A stretch of DNA of 64,000 nt from Petrolisthes cinctipes. Taxonomy: Eukaryota; Arthropoda; Malacostraca; Decapoda; Porcellanidae. The first letter of the stretch is position 1. The number at the start of each line of letters is the position of its first letter. Where the stretch lies: assembly GCA_033782935.1 (NCBI GenBank), contig JAWQEG010001436.1:640001-704000 (forward strand), in the 5' to 3' direction. A program made the position numbers and the translations under genes. The notes under the pieces were generated by a model. That model saw nothing but the letters and a program-made list of their open reading frames with translations, did no database searches and was not told where the DNA came from. Positions 11,899-24,338 of the stretch are shown here, one piece after another.

Positions 11899-13889
11899 CA
11901 CGTCAAGGCGTTTCCCATTGGTGGGGAGTTTGGTCTATGAGAAGTCCTGACTAACTGAGAGTAATGGGGTGAAAGATGTGGGAAATGGAGGCACTTGACA
12001 GTGAAGCAAGTAACATTACAATAAATTCTCTCGACAAATGGGGGAAGACGCAACTCAAGCTGCATGTTCACTATCCTGGTTGACATTGGACAGCCGAGAA
12101 TTATTCTCATTGCTCTATTTTGAAATTTTTCTAAAGTTTCCAGTTTTACTGGGATGGAGGAGTTGTTAGTGAGCCATTGAAGTGGTGTAAGTCTGCGCAG
12201 GAGACGATCCAACAAGTCCTAAACAATACGATGGTCTTGATATCTGGCAGGGACAACTGGCCAAATATTGACTGGTGCGCCCAGGTAGCAGTACTGGGAA
12301 CACATGGGAATGACAGTCCCTCCAATGGTTAACACTGGCTGAGCTTGAGGAAGGTGGCAGGTGAATATTTTGCTCTTATCTGGGGAGACAATAATGCCAC
12401 AGTGAGAGGAGGCCTCAGAGAAGGAGTCAAGAAACCGCTGGAGATCCCTTGATGAGGTGGAATGAACACAGATATCATCAGCATTGCACGTAATATTAAA
12501 TAACAATGGGCTGAGAACACCCCCTTGAGGCGTACCAAGATGAAAACTGTGCAAAAGACTGAGCATACCACTGAAAAACACACGGGAGGTGCTGTTACTC
12601 AGGTAGCCCCGAATCCACTGAAGTAGATTACCCTTTACCCCAAAGTCAACCAGTTGATCCAAAATGACGTCTCTATTAGCAACATCAAAGACACTGTCCC
12701 TGGAGAGGCGAGAGTACAGGTTGACTAGGCAGTGGTGTGTGCTCTGCTTGGGAAGGAAACCAAACATTCATGGAGAAAGGCGATCCTGCAGCCAGTACAT
12801 GACACGATTAAGTAAAATTCTCTCCATAACCATACAAAAACAAGAAGTAAAGGAAATAGGCCTAAACATAGCAGTGCCGGGATTAGGGATGGGTATTATT
12901 TTGCTGCTGGTCCAGGCTTATTGTACACAACCGTCACAAAGACAAAGATTGTACGGCGCATCTCCTCCTCAGTTATCTGTTCTGCATCATCGTTATCATC
13001 TTGCAACAGAGCAGACATTAGACATAGCTGATGGACAGCAGCACGGGATGTGAGCGCATCTGGTATGTGGATGGGTAGACTGGCTGAGGTAGATTGTTCT
13101 GACCAGGCATCAACAAGTTGTTGGGCATAGGCGGCGGGAGTGTAATGAGGAGCAGTGGCCGGCATCTTTTTAGCAACCAGACAAATGAGGTGTCACATAG
13201 AAGCCACATTCGTTTGCTGGTTGATGGTGTCCGTGAACCGCTGCCAAGACACAGTGTGAGCACACTCCTGCAGGGCGACTAAAGAGTCCCTAGACATCTG
13301 GTAACGATGGAGCAGGTCAGGGGTTGGGTTGGCTTGAACCAATAGGCCATCTCGTTCAGCCTCCTCCTTCGCCTCCTGTATATGTGCATCAAGTGTCCAG
13401 GAGTGGGCAGTATGGCGGTGTTGTAGGCATGGCCGGGAGACTAATAGCCTATAAAAGTCATGAGTAGCAGATACAAGATCAGAGTACAACTTCTCAGGTA
13501 AAGATATGTCAAATGTAGGGAATACATGGACCATAAATAAATTGTAAGTCGGGCAATATTTAGGGGGTACATCAATACGCAAACGAGTGGCTGAAGCACT
13601 TGACCCAGCAGGTAGATAATAATGAAACCGAAGAGCAACGTGATCATAGAATAAGTCTGGCACGGAGGAGCACTGGACCTGAGATGATATCAGGCCAGAT
13701 GAGAGGGTGTAATCCAAAGTACCTCCCCGGCAATGAGTGGCACCGCCAGTGTCCCAGCGTGTCAGATGATGCTTGCAGATATATGAAAGGATACGAACAC
13801 CATTACGATTAATAAAGCCAGAACCATCACACAAGTCAGAATGCCGAACATTAAAATCTCCCATATACACCATACCACGCACTGTACTG
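11899..13889 (-). pseudogene. Non-LTR retrotransposon X, copy C: endonuclease and RT region
   Basis: Minus strand. Endonuclease at 13193-13924 (VYMGDFNVRHSDLCDGSG, then FYDHVALRFHY). The linker carries TPAAYAQQLVDAWSEQST. The RT lies at 12219-12767 with LGTPQGGVLSPLLFN and the active-site box CNADD where Tyr or Phe would normally stand before ADD. Against copy E a short block between LLFN and CNADD is missing. Thumb/connection sequence continues to 11899 (NRAMRIILGCPMST), where element A takes over. The upstream end is cut at 13889 by Penelope-like element 1, inside the endonuclease. Several frameshifts make it inactive. Confidence 0.8.
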
Positions 13890-13970
13890 CTGAAGAGGGA
13901 GGTAGTTGCCTCCGAAACGTCCATATTAAATACTTTCTGTCTATAAAAAGTGGGTTTTTCTTAGCATGCT
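13888..13970 (+). repeat. Left pseudo-LTR of Penelope-like element 1, with hammerhead-like core
   Basis: Direct repeat of 16474-16556. It contains CTGAAGA (13890-13896), a GGAGG...CCTCC helix and GAAAC (13914-13918), the order of the conserved core of a hammerhead ribozyme. Hammerhead motifs are known from Penelope-like elements. Stems I and III were not resolved by eye. Confidence 0.6.
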
Positions 13971-13985
13971 GCTCCTCACGTCATT

Positions 13986-16345
13986 GTGAATAACCACTCC
14001 ATTATGGATCCCACGATCAGACACCACCTCTTCTCATTCTTCCTGCTGACTCTCCCGTTCCTGACCTCTTGCTTCCGACGTTACGAGAAGTGTTTAACGG
14101 CAGTCAAGAAAAAGAAGCTTCAACTGAAATTCCTCCAGGACTGCCTCCATGAACAAGTCATCCCTAAGTCTTTCTTGCCTTTCTTTCGATGGAGGACTAC
14201 ACCGTTTCCTGATATTGCCCGTGTAACTCTACTTGAGCGTATTGTTTGCATAAAACGAGAAGTTGATGAATCGTATTGGCTTCTTCGACGTAACCTACGA
14301 CTTCTCAAAAACACCTTCATGATGATTTGTTGGAATCCGTACTTCAGACAGCCAGTAACAAGTGTAACCATGAAGTGAACAAGACCAGAATTAGACACAA
14401 CAGAGTCATCGGTGAGTTGTGCAGTGCCAGTGAGTGAAGCAACTGTGGTGTTATGGGCTCAGTGGTGAATTTATCGTCATATGTGCTATCGGAAGTTGAA
14501 AATTAAGTGTTGCAACTGGGTTTTTCATTTGCTCTAAAACCTGGTAGAGATATAGCCCTAGATTTTGTTGCGTCTGTGTTTAATGGAAGGCATAATTTCC
14601 CGTGCCTTAATGGTTTCATAATCAACAGCTTTTTGGATCATTTTAACTCCTATGTTTCCATTCCTAGGCGGTTTCGTTTGGCCTTGGAGAATTTAAGGAA
14701 AAACAACTCCATTTTCATAACTAAAGCTGACAAGAGCAACTCAGTTGTGATACTTGATAAAGTTAACTACGAAGAAAAGATGTTAAATCTATTAAATGAC
14801 GTCACCACATATGAAAAGTTGAGATCTTCTCCCTTAAAGCGTCTGTCCACCCAGCTCAACCGTACTGTGAAAGAACTACTTAATAATGTGCCCAACATCG
14901 ATGCCAAATGGTTCATGCAAGTCAACCCTAAACTTCCACACATATATGGTCTACCCAAAACACATAAGAATGGTGTTCCTCTTCGCCCCATTGTTTCGTA
15001 CTGTGGATCATTTAGCTACAAATTATCAAAATTCTTAGCCAATAAATTATCACCATTAGTGGGATGCATCTCAAGTTCACACATTAAAAATTTCTCACAT
15101 TTTATTGATAAAATTATGTCTCTAAACCTAACTAATGGAAAAATGATAAGTTTTGATGTAGATTCACTCTTCACTAAAGTGCCACTTAACGATGTATTAG
15201 AATTTCTAAGTAGGAAAATGCCAGACTATGATTTAGATTTGGGTATGCCAATATCTTCCTTCCTTGAATTAATTAAACTTTGTGTTTCATCCAATGCTTT
15301 TTCTTTTAATGATAAATTCTTCATTCAGCGATTTGGCAATGCTATGGGGTCGCCATTATCCCCCATCCTTAGTAACTTGTATATGGAATATTTTGAAATT
15401 GAGTTATTATCCAACATTGCACCCCCAAATCTAATATGGCATAGGTATGTAGATGACATTTTCTCATTTTGGCACAACAGTCTCAATAATTTTGAAGATT
15501 TCTTTTGCAAATTAAATGACTTGGTTCCATCTATCAATTTCAAAATTGAATGGGAAATTGATAGGTCCCTACCTTTCCTTGATGTTTTGGTTACTAAAAT
15601 TAATGACTTCCCTACTTTCACTGTCTACAGGAAACCCACTCATTGTGATGTGTACATTCATTTTTTCTCTTATCATAATGATTCTATCAAAATGTCTGTC
15701 ATATCTACCTTGTTTCTTAGAGCATTAAGAATTTGTAGCCCCTAATATTTAGAGGTAGAAAACAACAAAATTTGGATTATATTCCGTAACTTGAAATATC
15801 CTGATTGGTTTATCAGAAAAGCTTATTATAAGGCTAGGAAAACCTTCTATGTTCCTAAATGTCACTCAGAAAAGAAACCTTATTTATGTCTTCCTTATGT
15901 AAAAAGTCTGGAAAAAATTCAGTCCGTTAGCAGAGAACTTGATGTAAACATAGCCTTCAAATATACTTCTAGTATCAAAACTATTCTTGTAAGAAATAAT
16001 GCCACTGTTCAGCCCCAAGCAGGAGTATACAAAATTCCTTGCAAAGACTGTGACTTAGTTTATATAGGTGAAACTGGAAGATCTTTAGATGTTAGAATGA
16101 AAGAACATAAACGTGATATGACGAATTGTAACACAAATAATGCTAACTTTGTCCATGCATACAACAACCACTGTATTGATTGGAATTCTGGTAAAATGAT
16201 AATTAGGTGCAACAATTTCAAGAAACGTAGAATATTAGAATCAGTATGTATACAGCACTATAAAAACTTTAACTTAAATGAAGGTATGTTCAAACTGAGA
16301 GCACTAGTGGTCAAATCCCTCCCAAATGTGGGGTTGGGTCCCTGA
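13986..16345 (+). pseudogene. Penelope-like RT and GIY-YIG endonuclease ORF
   Basis: The N-terminal region (13986-14378) carries KKKKLQLKFLQDCLHEQVIP, typical of the family. The RT follows in another frame: LPKTHKNGVPLRPIVS (about 14950-14995), FDVDSLFTKVPL, GNAMGSPLSPILSNLY and an intact YVDD box (about 15447). The endonuclease lies at about 16020-16130 with VYKIPC...LVYIGETGRSLDVR...EH, so the GIY-YIG core and downstream Arg are present. In-frame TAA codons interrupt it at 14504-14506 and 15743-15745. The RT and endonuclease are otherwise one continuous frame from about 14465 to 16345. A frameshift separates the N-terminal part. The RT would copy element RNA onto DNA nicked by the endonuclease, but this copy is broken. 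Confidence 0.85.
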
Positions 16346-16473
16346 GGAGAGGCCAGGTCAGGCCGATTGGGTGAGGTGAGGTGAGGTGAGGTGTGGTCTG
16401 TCTGTCATCAGAACACACCTTGTCCCTCCCTCCCCCTGGCAGCTACTTATTTTCCTTTCATTCAACTCTGTAA

Positions 16474-16556
16474 AGCTGAAGAGTGAGGCAGTTGCCTCCG
16501 AAACGTCCATATTAAATACTTTCTGTCTATAAAATGTGGGGTTTTCTTAGCATGCT
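16474..16556 (+). repeat. Right pseudo-LTR of Penelope-like element 1, with hammerhead-like core
   Basis: Direct repeat of the left end. CTGAAGA at 16476-16482, GAGGC at 16485-16489 pairing with GCCTC at 16494-16498, then GAAAC at 16500-16504. Differences from the left copy keep the helix paired. Confidence 0.6.
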
Positions 16557-18956
16557 ACCTATGAAATAAATAAAATGCTGTTTGAAAGAGTTGGCTCGTT
16601 GTCATGGAATGACCTTAATTATATACAAGAATTTAACCCTAAATGTCAGCTTTAGTAATGCTCGCAATGTTTCATGACAAACCGAGGAATCCTAGATGAA
16701 CTATGGTTCAGGCAAAAGACAAATGACATTACATTAAGAAAGTATAGTATTACAATGACTATAATTAAGACCTTTGAATGTGGTCCATAGATCCAAGGTT
16801 TGGAACAACTGACTTAGACAGTGACAAACGCACGGGGACGATATAGGGCTAACACTACAACGAAAGAGTGGATTATATTCATGGTGAATGTTGTCCTGAT
16901 CATGTGAATTCAATTAGATGGGATAAATAGATTAATTACTTAATGTCCTCTAATTCTTGGATGCTGAAATCATTATTGATAAAAATGTAGCAATGATATA
17001 AATAGCATGAGAAAAGTCTGTCGTTAATCACTAACTAGCAGTTGGAGAAGGAGGGTGGGAGAGCTGGGGGTTGAAGGTGGGTGAGTTGGGGGTTTAAGGT
17101 GGAGTATTCTGGTCCCGATTCCCCACTTCCCTCTGTCCATGGTGTAAAGGGGATGGAAAGAGTAACCCCTGTGTAGAAATTAGTACGCGTGAGTGTACAG
17201 CTGGCCACATTCCAGCGAGGCCCAAGCAACGTTGTCACCGTTGGCCGAGATATTAACCCCGAAACACTATAGTAGTGAGCTCCGCTTGCTCAAACCATTC
17301 ACTGGTGGGAGGGGGAAGTAAGGAGGGATTTGAGGAGGGTAGGGGGGTACAGTTACTCAAGAAAAGACTGCTCCAAAGTAAACACTCGTATTTTATCAAT
17401 GTATCACTCAGAACCTACAACCTGTGTATGGATGGATGTTATTGGCAGAAGCGTTAAGAGCCGAAACAAATTATTTATTCTTTTTTTTTTATTACTGAAT
17501 AATTCATTAACTCATGATACGAAGTATTGTATAACCAACAGGTGATGTTTATGTAGCCTTTTTAATAAACACGATATAATTACAATAATAGTAAGAGTAA
17601 CACTTAATAATAGAGAATGAATCACATTATCATTCACAACTACGTGGCTTTAGTTCCACAGCGACTCCAAAATGTAATTATTGCTCAAAATGGTGGTTCA
17701 TTTAATTATTAACCTGTCCAGTAATAACGTTTCTTGTAATGTTCCCTTATGTGTTGGAATGTGAACACTAAATATATTTCATGCATGTTGATATTTATTT
17801 CTGTAGCAAAATTAGTATAAATTTCAAGTATATATTCATATTAAGATAAACTATAAACAGTGGTTTCATATTCGATCATATGGCTGTACTGTGAATTAAG
17901 ATTCTGTGTTGGAACCTAACTACACACTTTACAGTGACTAATATTATCATCCTTAGGGTACTAAATGGCATGGTGCTGGTCCCATTGTTACTATTATTCC
18001 GCAGGCAACCACTGTTACCATAACCCTGTCCAATCGAAACGTCTGGTAGGTGGATGGCGGAAACTGCTCCATCTGGTAACACTGCTAACGAAATGAGAGA
18101 AAAAGTTTTACGGGCTGGCACTTGCTCGATCGTGTGGACGGGGCTCAAATAGTATTATAACGTCAAGGAAGACCTTCCGCCATTACCCGGGGTGAACAGA
18201 CTCTAGGATACACGATACAGTTTATTGATAGCACACAAAGGTCACACAGAATATGGTATTATGCTGGCGTGCCGAGCCGTGCCGTGCCGTAGAGGGGCCG
18301 TAGTCACTGCAGGAGATTTGGCTGGAGGTAGGAGGTTAACTGTGTGATCAGAACGGTAACACAGGTAGACATAGGGCAGCTAGGTGGTGTGGCGGCAGGC
18401 AGGACGACGGTTGGCAGGAACCTTGTTCTTCCTGTGCTCGAGCTGGAGTGAGTCTCCTAGCTTTTTTTTTTTTTTTTTTCCCTTGGCCTATCGACCTTGG
18501 TGTTGGTCATTTATTTGTTAATTTATTTTTTATGTTATTTTATTTATTTATTATTATTTTAATTTTAACTTTTTGCATATTATTTTATGCATTTATTATT
18601 ATTATTACCATTACATTTAAACTTAAAACTAAACTTATATACTAATTGTTGTTTTTTTTGTAACTTTATACAAATATCATATTTCTTTATTTAACATCCT
18701 AGCTAATAAACTAATCTATGTACCTACTCAACCAATAGCTAACTAAACTAATACCTATTCCAGCCAATCGCTAAACCTAACTAATACATCATAATTATAC
18801 ATTATATACAATACAACACATATGATATTCATAATTGCAAAAAATATATACAAAAATGGTAAGAACAATAGTAATAAACAGTCACATCACTCTGATCAGT
18901 TCGGTCTCCCTCAAGAAAGTCATCAATTTATCAGTCATACCACCATCCCCATCACC
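16557..18956. other. Unassigned non-coding stretch
   Basis: No supported gene. It holds A+T-rich sequence, a T run at 18461-18479 followed by TTA-rich sequence to about 18660, and from about 18850 probably the 3' UTR of the LINE remnant at 18957-20261. No motif is recognised in the open frames at 17035-17545 or 17876-18148. Confidence 0.5.
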
Positions 18957-20261
18957 TCAGAGAGCTGAGAGAGTGAAGGGGACTTTTACTGCATCACAGT
19001 AACTTATGAGGGAAGCACGTTCCCGCACAAATCGCCGACAATGCAGGATGATATGACTGATAGATAACACCGCATGGCAGGTGTTACAATGCAGTGGAAA
19101 GCGTTTGTCTGTATAAGGATCTAGGTGTGTTATCCTTGTGCAATTTGTTCTTAGTCTTGCCAAAATCCTTTCTTCCAGTCTGTTGGGCCGGTTGGCAGTG
19201 GCCCAATCACCCAGTTGAGGCTTGATGGTGTTGATATTAAGTCTGGTCCACTGACCTTGCCACAGAAGATTAATTAATTTCTTTCTGAGGGATAGACACG
19301 ACTGTAGATCACAAGGGACGTCCCAAGTAACCTCGAGCTCCACAGCCGATTTCGCAAGTAAGTCTGCCCGTTCATTGCCATAAATACGACAATGCCCAGG
19401 CACCCAGATCAGACTGAAGGACTTGTTGCATAAGTGCAACTTATTAATGATGCGACCCTGGATTTCATTAGAAATAGTTTGACACGAGTTAATTGCCTGA
19501 AGGGCTGACTTGGAGTCTGAGAAAATGACTATTGAATTATGACGAGAATTTACTGCATAGTCTATGGCTTTGTCTATAGTAAAAAGTTCAGCTTTAAACA
19601 CAGATGTATGTGTCGGCAATCTGTACCTAAGTTCACATTCACTCGACCATACACTCGCACCTACACATTCATCCGACTTGGAGCCGTCAGTGTACACGTG
19701 GTGAGACCCCAGGTGACTGCGGACTATACCACCAAACAGGTGGTGTATCTCCAACTCCGGCGCCTTTTCTTTCGATGATGGTAACCACGATGTGTTGACG
19801 CCGAAGTTGGGTGTCTCCCACGGCGGTATCTTGCTGGTGATAAACTTGTCACAGTCCCCGAGGTCTACATTAAGCTGCCTTGCCAGCTGGTGGAGGCGTA
19901 CAGCCAGTGGCCTCCGTCTTCCGTGGTGGAGATAATGGTGTTGTTGAAGGGAGGCACTGGTCACGTTTCCGATCTCCGACCTCCTAATGGTGGACATGGC
20001 GGTGTTGAGTGCGAGTTGATCCAGTCGAAGTCGGAGAGGAGGTATGTTCGCCTCCTCCTCCATCCTAGCTACCCGTGTACACTTCAGAGCTCCCAAACAC
20101 ACACGTAAACATTTATTCTGGTACACATCCAATCTCCCTAGTGTTGTATCTGAAGCCGACCCATACACCTGTGAGCCATAGTCTAGCTTTGTACGAATAA
20201 GGGTCTTAATATACACCATTAATAAAGATTTTCTGTCGGTCACGGTATGGCAAACACACAC
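18957..20261 (-). pseudogene. RNase H-bearing LINE, 3' part of ORF2
   Basis: A 434-codon open frame corresponding to the RT thumb, RNase H and C-terminal zinc motif of an I-group LINE. RNase H residues are visible in order: VYTDGSKSD (first Asp), KAELFTIDKAI (Glu), IVIFSDSKSALQA (Asp), then IWVPGHCRIYGNERADLLAK (His, Asn, Asp). The tail has CNTCHAVLSISHIILHC. The 5' end is cut near 20261, inside the region DRKSLLMVYIKTLIRTKLDYG, as in typical 5'-truncated insertions. The related element at 61053-62711 shares the same order and many residues. The open frame is intact, but it lacks the polymerase and endonuclease and cannot act alone. Confidence 0.85.
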
Positions 20262-20404
20262 TCTTCTTATGGAGAAGTGTTAAATCAACTAAAGGAAGAA
20301 GTTAAAAAGACAATCAGAAATAAAGAAATTCTACTTAGGAAAATATGATGCCGAATTTACCATGGCCTTCAACCATATATAGATAATATATTATATATAT
20401 ATAT
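20262..20404. other. Short spacer between LINE remnant and LTR
   Basis: A+T-rich, with a short TATATAT stretch just before the LTR. No coding signal is seen. Confidence 0.4.
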
Positions 20405-21111
20405 TGTTACAACCCCAGTGTTTGGCTTGTTTATGTCTAGGGGAAGAGTAGGGGTTGTGAACAGCTAGAGTAAAACTCTGGTGGATATGTTACTGTAATC
20501 AGTGGAGTTACCACTAATGAAATAGTATGGGAACTTCCACCCCACTCCCTCAATGGATATTTGCCCAGGAAGAGTAATGTAAACGAATTACTAATGATTT
20601 TAACATGTATAATATTACCATCACCAAATAAGTACAATATTTACAATTAATCAAAACAGCAATATGAATGACGTTAACGTTAGCAGACACAAAATGACAA
20701 TAATTAGAACACCAAATAATATAACACAATTATATCAGAGTTAAACAAAATGGAGTATATCAGCAAGAGCAGAGATAAAAGCAGAGATAGTATGTAATGA
20801 TGGAGTGTGAGAATATCTCGTCACTGTTCAGTCAGCCCGAGGGCAGCTGCTTATATATTCCCCCAACGACTGCTGATTGGCCGATCCTTAAGACCACACG
20901 TCTATGATAGGTTCAGCGATGTAATCAACTCTGCCATAGGTTGCGAGCACGTAAGCTCGTCTGTGATAGGTTGATAAGGCCCTCGCTATCTGCGCCACTT
21001 GGTAGGTTAGGGCAAGAAGGGCTGGTTGGTTCCGGTCAGTTTGAACTGGTTTGCGGGGGAACGTCCCACAGCCGACGCCGGTTGTTGAGTGTTGACTGTA
21101 GGTACGTGACA
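20405..21111 (-). repeat. 3' LTR of the gypsy-type element
   Basis: A 707-bp block which on the minus strand begins TGTCACGTACC and ends GGGTTGTAACA, with the usual TG...CA ends. On the minus strand it follows directly on a purine tract and the end of pol, the position expected of a 3' LTR. Only one LTR is present in the window, so its identity rests on position and ends. Confidence 0.7.
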
Positions 21112-21124
21112 CCTCCCCCAAAAA
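21112..21124 (-). other. Polypurine tract
   Basis: On the minus strand TTTTTGGGGGAGG directly precedes the LTR. This is the plus-strand priming site of an LTR retrotransposon. Confidence 0.75.
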
Positions 21125-21147
21125 GAATAAGGCTTCATGTAGAAGAC

Positions 21148-23479
21148 TTATGGAGAGGCTGCAGATGGGTGAACACGAGACAAGGTGTCCGCCAGGATGT
21201 TGTCGGTACCCTTGATGTGCCGGATTTCGATTGGATATTGTTGAAGGAAGAGGGACCATCGTAGAAGGCGTTGGTTGGTGTGTCGTACCCTATGGAGGAA
21301 CACCAAGGGGTTGTGGTCAGTGTAGACGAGCAAGGGTTCCACTCCATACAGGTAGCACTGAAACTTCTGGAGTGCATTGATGATCCCCAACAATTCCTTC
21401 TCGACAGTACTATAGGAGCGTTGATGTGGCTTCAGTTGAGATGAGTGGTAGCAGACTGGGTGAAGAATTCCATCTGGTTGAGGTTGCAGCAGTACTGCTC
21501 CGGTTCCAGTCTCACATGCATCCACATGCAATATGAAGGGCAAGGAGAAATTAGGAGATTTCAACACAGGTTCATGGGTTAAAAAGTCTCTAAGGGAGTT
21601 AAAGGCTCTCAAACAGTTACTATCCCATTTAAATTTAACTTTACCACTGGTTTGTCTAGTTAAGGGAGTAGAAATGGAAGTATAGTTGGGACAAAACTGG
21701 CGGTAGAAACCAACCATACCTAAAAATCTTTGAACTTCTTTCCTAGTAGCTGGGATGGGAAAGGATAGGATGGCTTCTATATTGGCTGCCTTAGGTTTAA
21801 CTTCTCCATTACCCACATTGTGTCCTAAATAGGTCACCGAGGCTGAATAAAAGGTTGATTTGGTCAAGTTAACTGTTAAGTTCCACTCAGTTAAAGACTT
21901 TAAAACCCTATCTAATCTCTCATGATGTTGGTCTAGGTCGTCTGCCACTACCAGGATATCGTCTAGGTAGGTACTAACTCCAGGGAGGTCTCCGATGATC
22001 CCGTTCACCATTCGTTGGAAGGTACTCGGTGCATTACGCAGCCCAAATGGCATTACTGTATATTCGAATAACCCAAAAGGAGTAATGAAAGCAGAAATCT
22101 GTTGGGCATTCGGAGTGAGAGGCACTTGATAATAGCCTTGTAGCAAGTCTATTTTTGATACATATTTCGCTTGTCCCACGTTGTCAATCAGATCTTCTAC
22201 GCGGGGTAGGGGATAAGCATCAGGTACAGTAAGAAGATTAACTTGCCTGTAGTCTGTACAAAACCTTACACGTCCTCCTTCCTTTGGTACCAGGATTGAA
22301 GGTGATGTCCGTGGAGAACAGCTGGGGATGGCCAGGTGGTTTTGTAGGAGGTAGTCCACTTCCTGGCGCATCAACTCAGTTTTCTTGGGACCAATCCGAT
22401 AGGCAGGCTTTCTGATGGGATGAGCACCAGGGATGAGCTTGATTTCGTGGTTGATGTAGGGACACCTCTTGGGGAAGTCTGTGAATAGTTTGGAATATTT
22501 CGTGAAGAAAAACTTTAGTTCTTGTTGTTGTCCTAAGTTGAGTGAGTCGAAATGAATAGGAATGTTAGAGATTATCTCCGAATTTTTTAGGGATGACCAA
22601 CTTGTTATGAGATCTTCATTACCATCATGACGAGTATTACTATTGAAGCATAACATGACAGTAGAATTTTCCTCCTCATCAGACCTTACATTATATTTCT
22701 TCAGGCGATTTACATGCATTAATTGTTGTAACTTCCTTCTATCAGGAGTGTTGATTACATAGTTGTTATGTTGGAGAACTCGTTCAACCTTATATGGGCC
22801 AGAAAATTTAGCTGACAAAGGATTAGATTGGGTAGGAATGAAAGCTAGAACCCTGTCACCTACTTTAAAAATTCGCTCTCTGGATTTTTTATCAAAGTTT
22901 TCTTTCATCTTTACTTGAGCTGTCTCCAGGTTTTGTTGAGCATAAGTACGTACTTCAGAGAGTACGGCTCGTAAGTTAGCTAGGTAGTTTGAGACAGTTT
23001 CCTTAGAGGTGGAATCTCCGTTTAACCATTTGTCCTTCACAACTCTTAAGGGACCTCGTACTTGTCGACCATACAATAGTTAAAATGGAGAAAACCCAAG
23101 ACTCTCCTGTTTCACTTCTCGAAGAGCAAACAACAAGTAATGCTGAGAATCATCCCAATCTCGCTCATGTTCAAGACAAAATTTTCTTATCATGGTCTTC
23201 ATGGTTTGATGCCAACGCTCTAACACACCTTGTGATTCTGGATGATATGCCCTGGACAACTGTTGCTTGATACCAAGTTCGTTAAGTACCTCTGTGAATA
23301 AATTACTAGTAAAATTGGAACCTCTGTCCGACTGAATAACTGTAGGAATGCCAACCCGAGTGAACATATGATTAAGATGGGTGACTATAGTCTTTGCACA
23401 GATGTTCTTTAAAGGGAAAGCTTCAGGATAACGAGTGGTAGGAAACATCACTGTTAAAATATACTGATTTCCCTTCTTG
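21148..23479 (-). pseudogene. Gypsy-type pol, integrase before reverse transcriptase
   Basis: Minus-strand reading order is integrase, then RT, then RNase H. Integrase occupies about 23479-22750: SDRGSNFTSNLF, HPESQGVLERW (catalytic Asp and Glu), then a GPY-type module (SAKFSGPYKVERVL). RT follows: RFCTDYRQVN, KIDLLQGYYQVPL, TPFGLFEYTVMPFGLRNAP, then the YLDD box in STYLDDILVV (about 21960). RNase H carries HVDACETGTGAVL, STVEKELLGI and YTDHNPL and ends ADTLSRVHPSAASP. In ordinary gypsy elements integrase comes last; integrase-first is the Gmr1-like order. One in-frame stop (23080-23082) splits integrase from the rest. The 5' part (protease, gag, 5' LTR) is missing, cut at the GTAC foldback end. 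Confidence 0.85.
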
Positions 23480-24338
23480 GTACAGCTCCGGACAGATCAA
23501 GGGTCTACACTTCTTCTACCAGCGACTTGGTTTTGGCCTGGTCGGATCTGGTAACAGTTGCAGGTGGAGGGAGGGGGGATGTTAGTGGGAGAGGAGGAGA
23601 GAAATGTGGGCGGAGCTATATAGGAGGGTAACGAATGATCAGGTAGATGAGTGAAAAGACGTAATGTACTACGGTCTTAAACACTGCAACGAAACGATGG
23701 GTAAGACTAAGGTTTGAGCTTTAGGAGTTTGACAATAAGGTAGGGTTCGCTGTGCGAATGAAGCTTTATAGCCAATGTGGGAACGATTGCTACAATACCA
23801 TCTCTGCTCAAACTCTTGTATGCTTTATCCACTGAGGGGAATTGGATAACTATAATTAATCTTAAACATGAATAATGCATAAACGTATCTAAATCAACCT
23901 GAAAATGAAGTGTAGGCTTAAGCAATAAACAAATTAAGTTACAGATCAAAAATAGAAATGCAATTCATATATTGCAATTCATATTCATTTATTTAATTAT
24001 CAATAAAACAAAATCATTGCACAAATATTGGCCTTCTTGAGAGAGAATGATAGAGAGAGAGAGAGAGGGGTAGGTGAGGCAGTGCTTATAATTCTGGTTA
24101 GAATGCCTTTTTATCATAATTATTGCGTTTCAGTGTCTGGCTATGTATTTTCTTAGGTTGATAATTCTGGTCATTTGTAAAAGATCTTTCTGTATGTGTC
24201 GCGAGAATGATGTCATAGTAAAAACTGGGTCACGACTGAAAAAGTTTGAAGAACCCTGCTTTAAACTATTGGTGATTCGATACCGTTCACAGAGTATGTT
24301 TCATTCATTCCTCCTGACACAAGTCTCCTCTACCTGAT

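Larger units (their letters stand above)
13888..16556 (+). mobile_element. Penelope-like element 1
   Basis: A 2.67-kb unit bounded by direct repeats of about 83 bp (13888-13970 and 16474-16556), which act as pseudo-LTRs. Inside it are, in order, an N-terminal region, a reverse transcriptase and a GIY-YIG endonuclease, the hallmark of Penelope-like retroelements. It lies at the endonuclease end of X copy C. Confidence 0.85.

Noticed and set aside
16371..16393. GAGGT pentanucleotide run considered as a telomere-like or switch repeat
   Set aside because: Only about four units, near the 3' end of Penelope-like element 1; no wider array.
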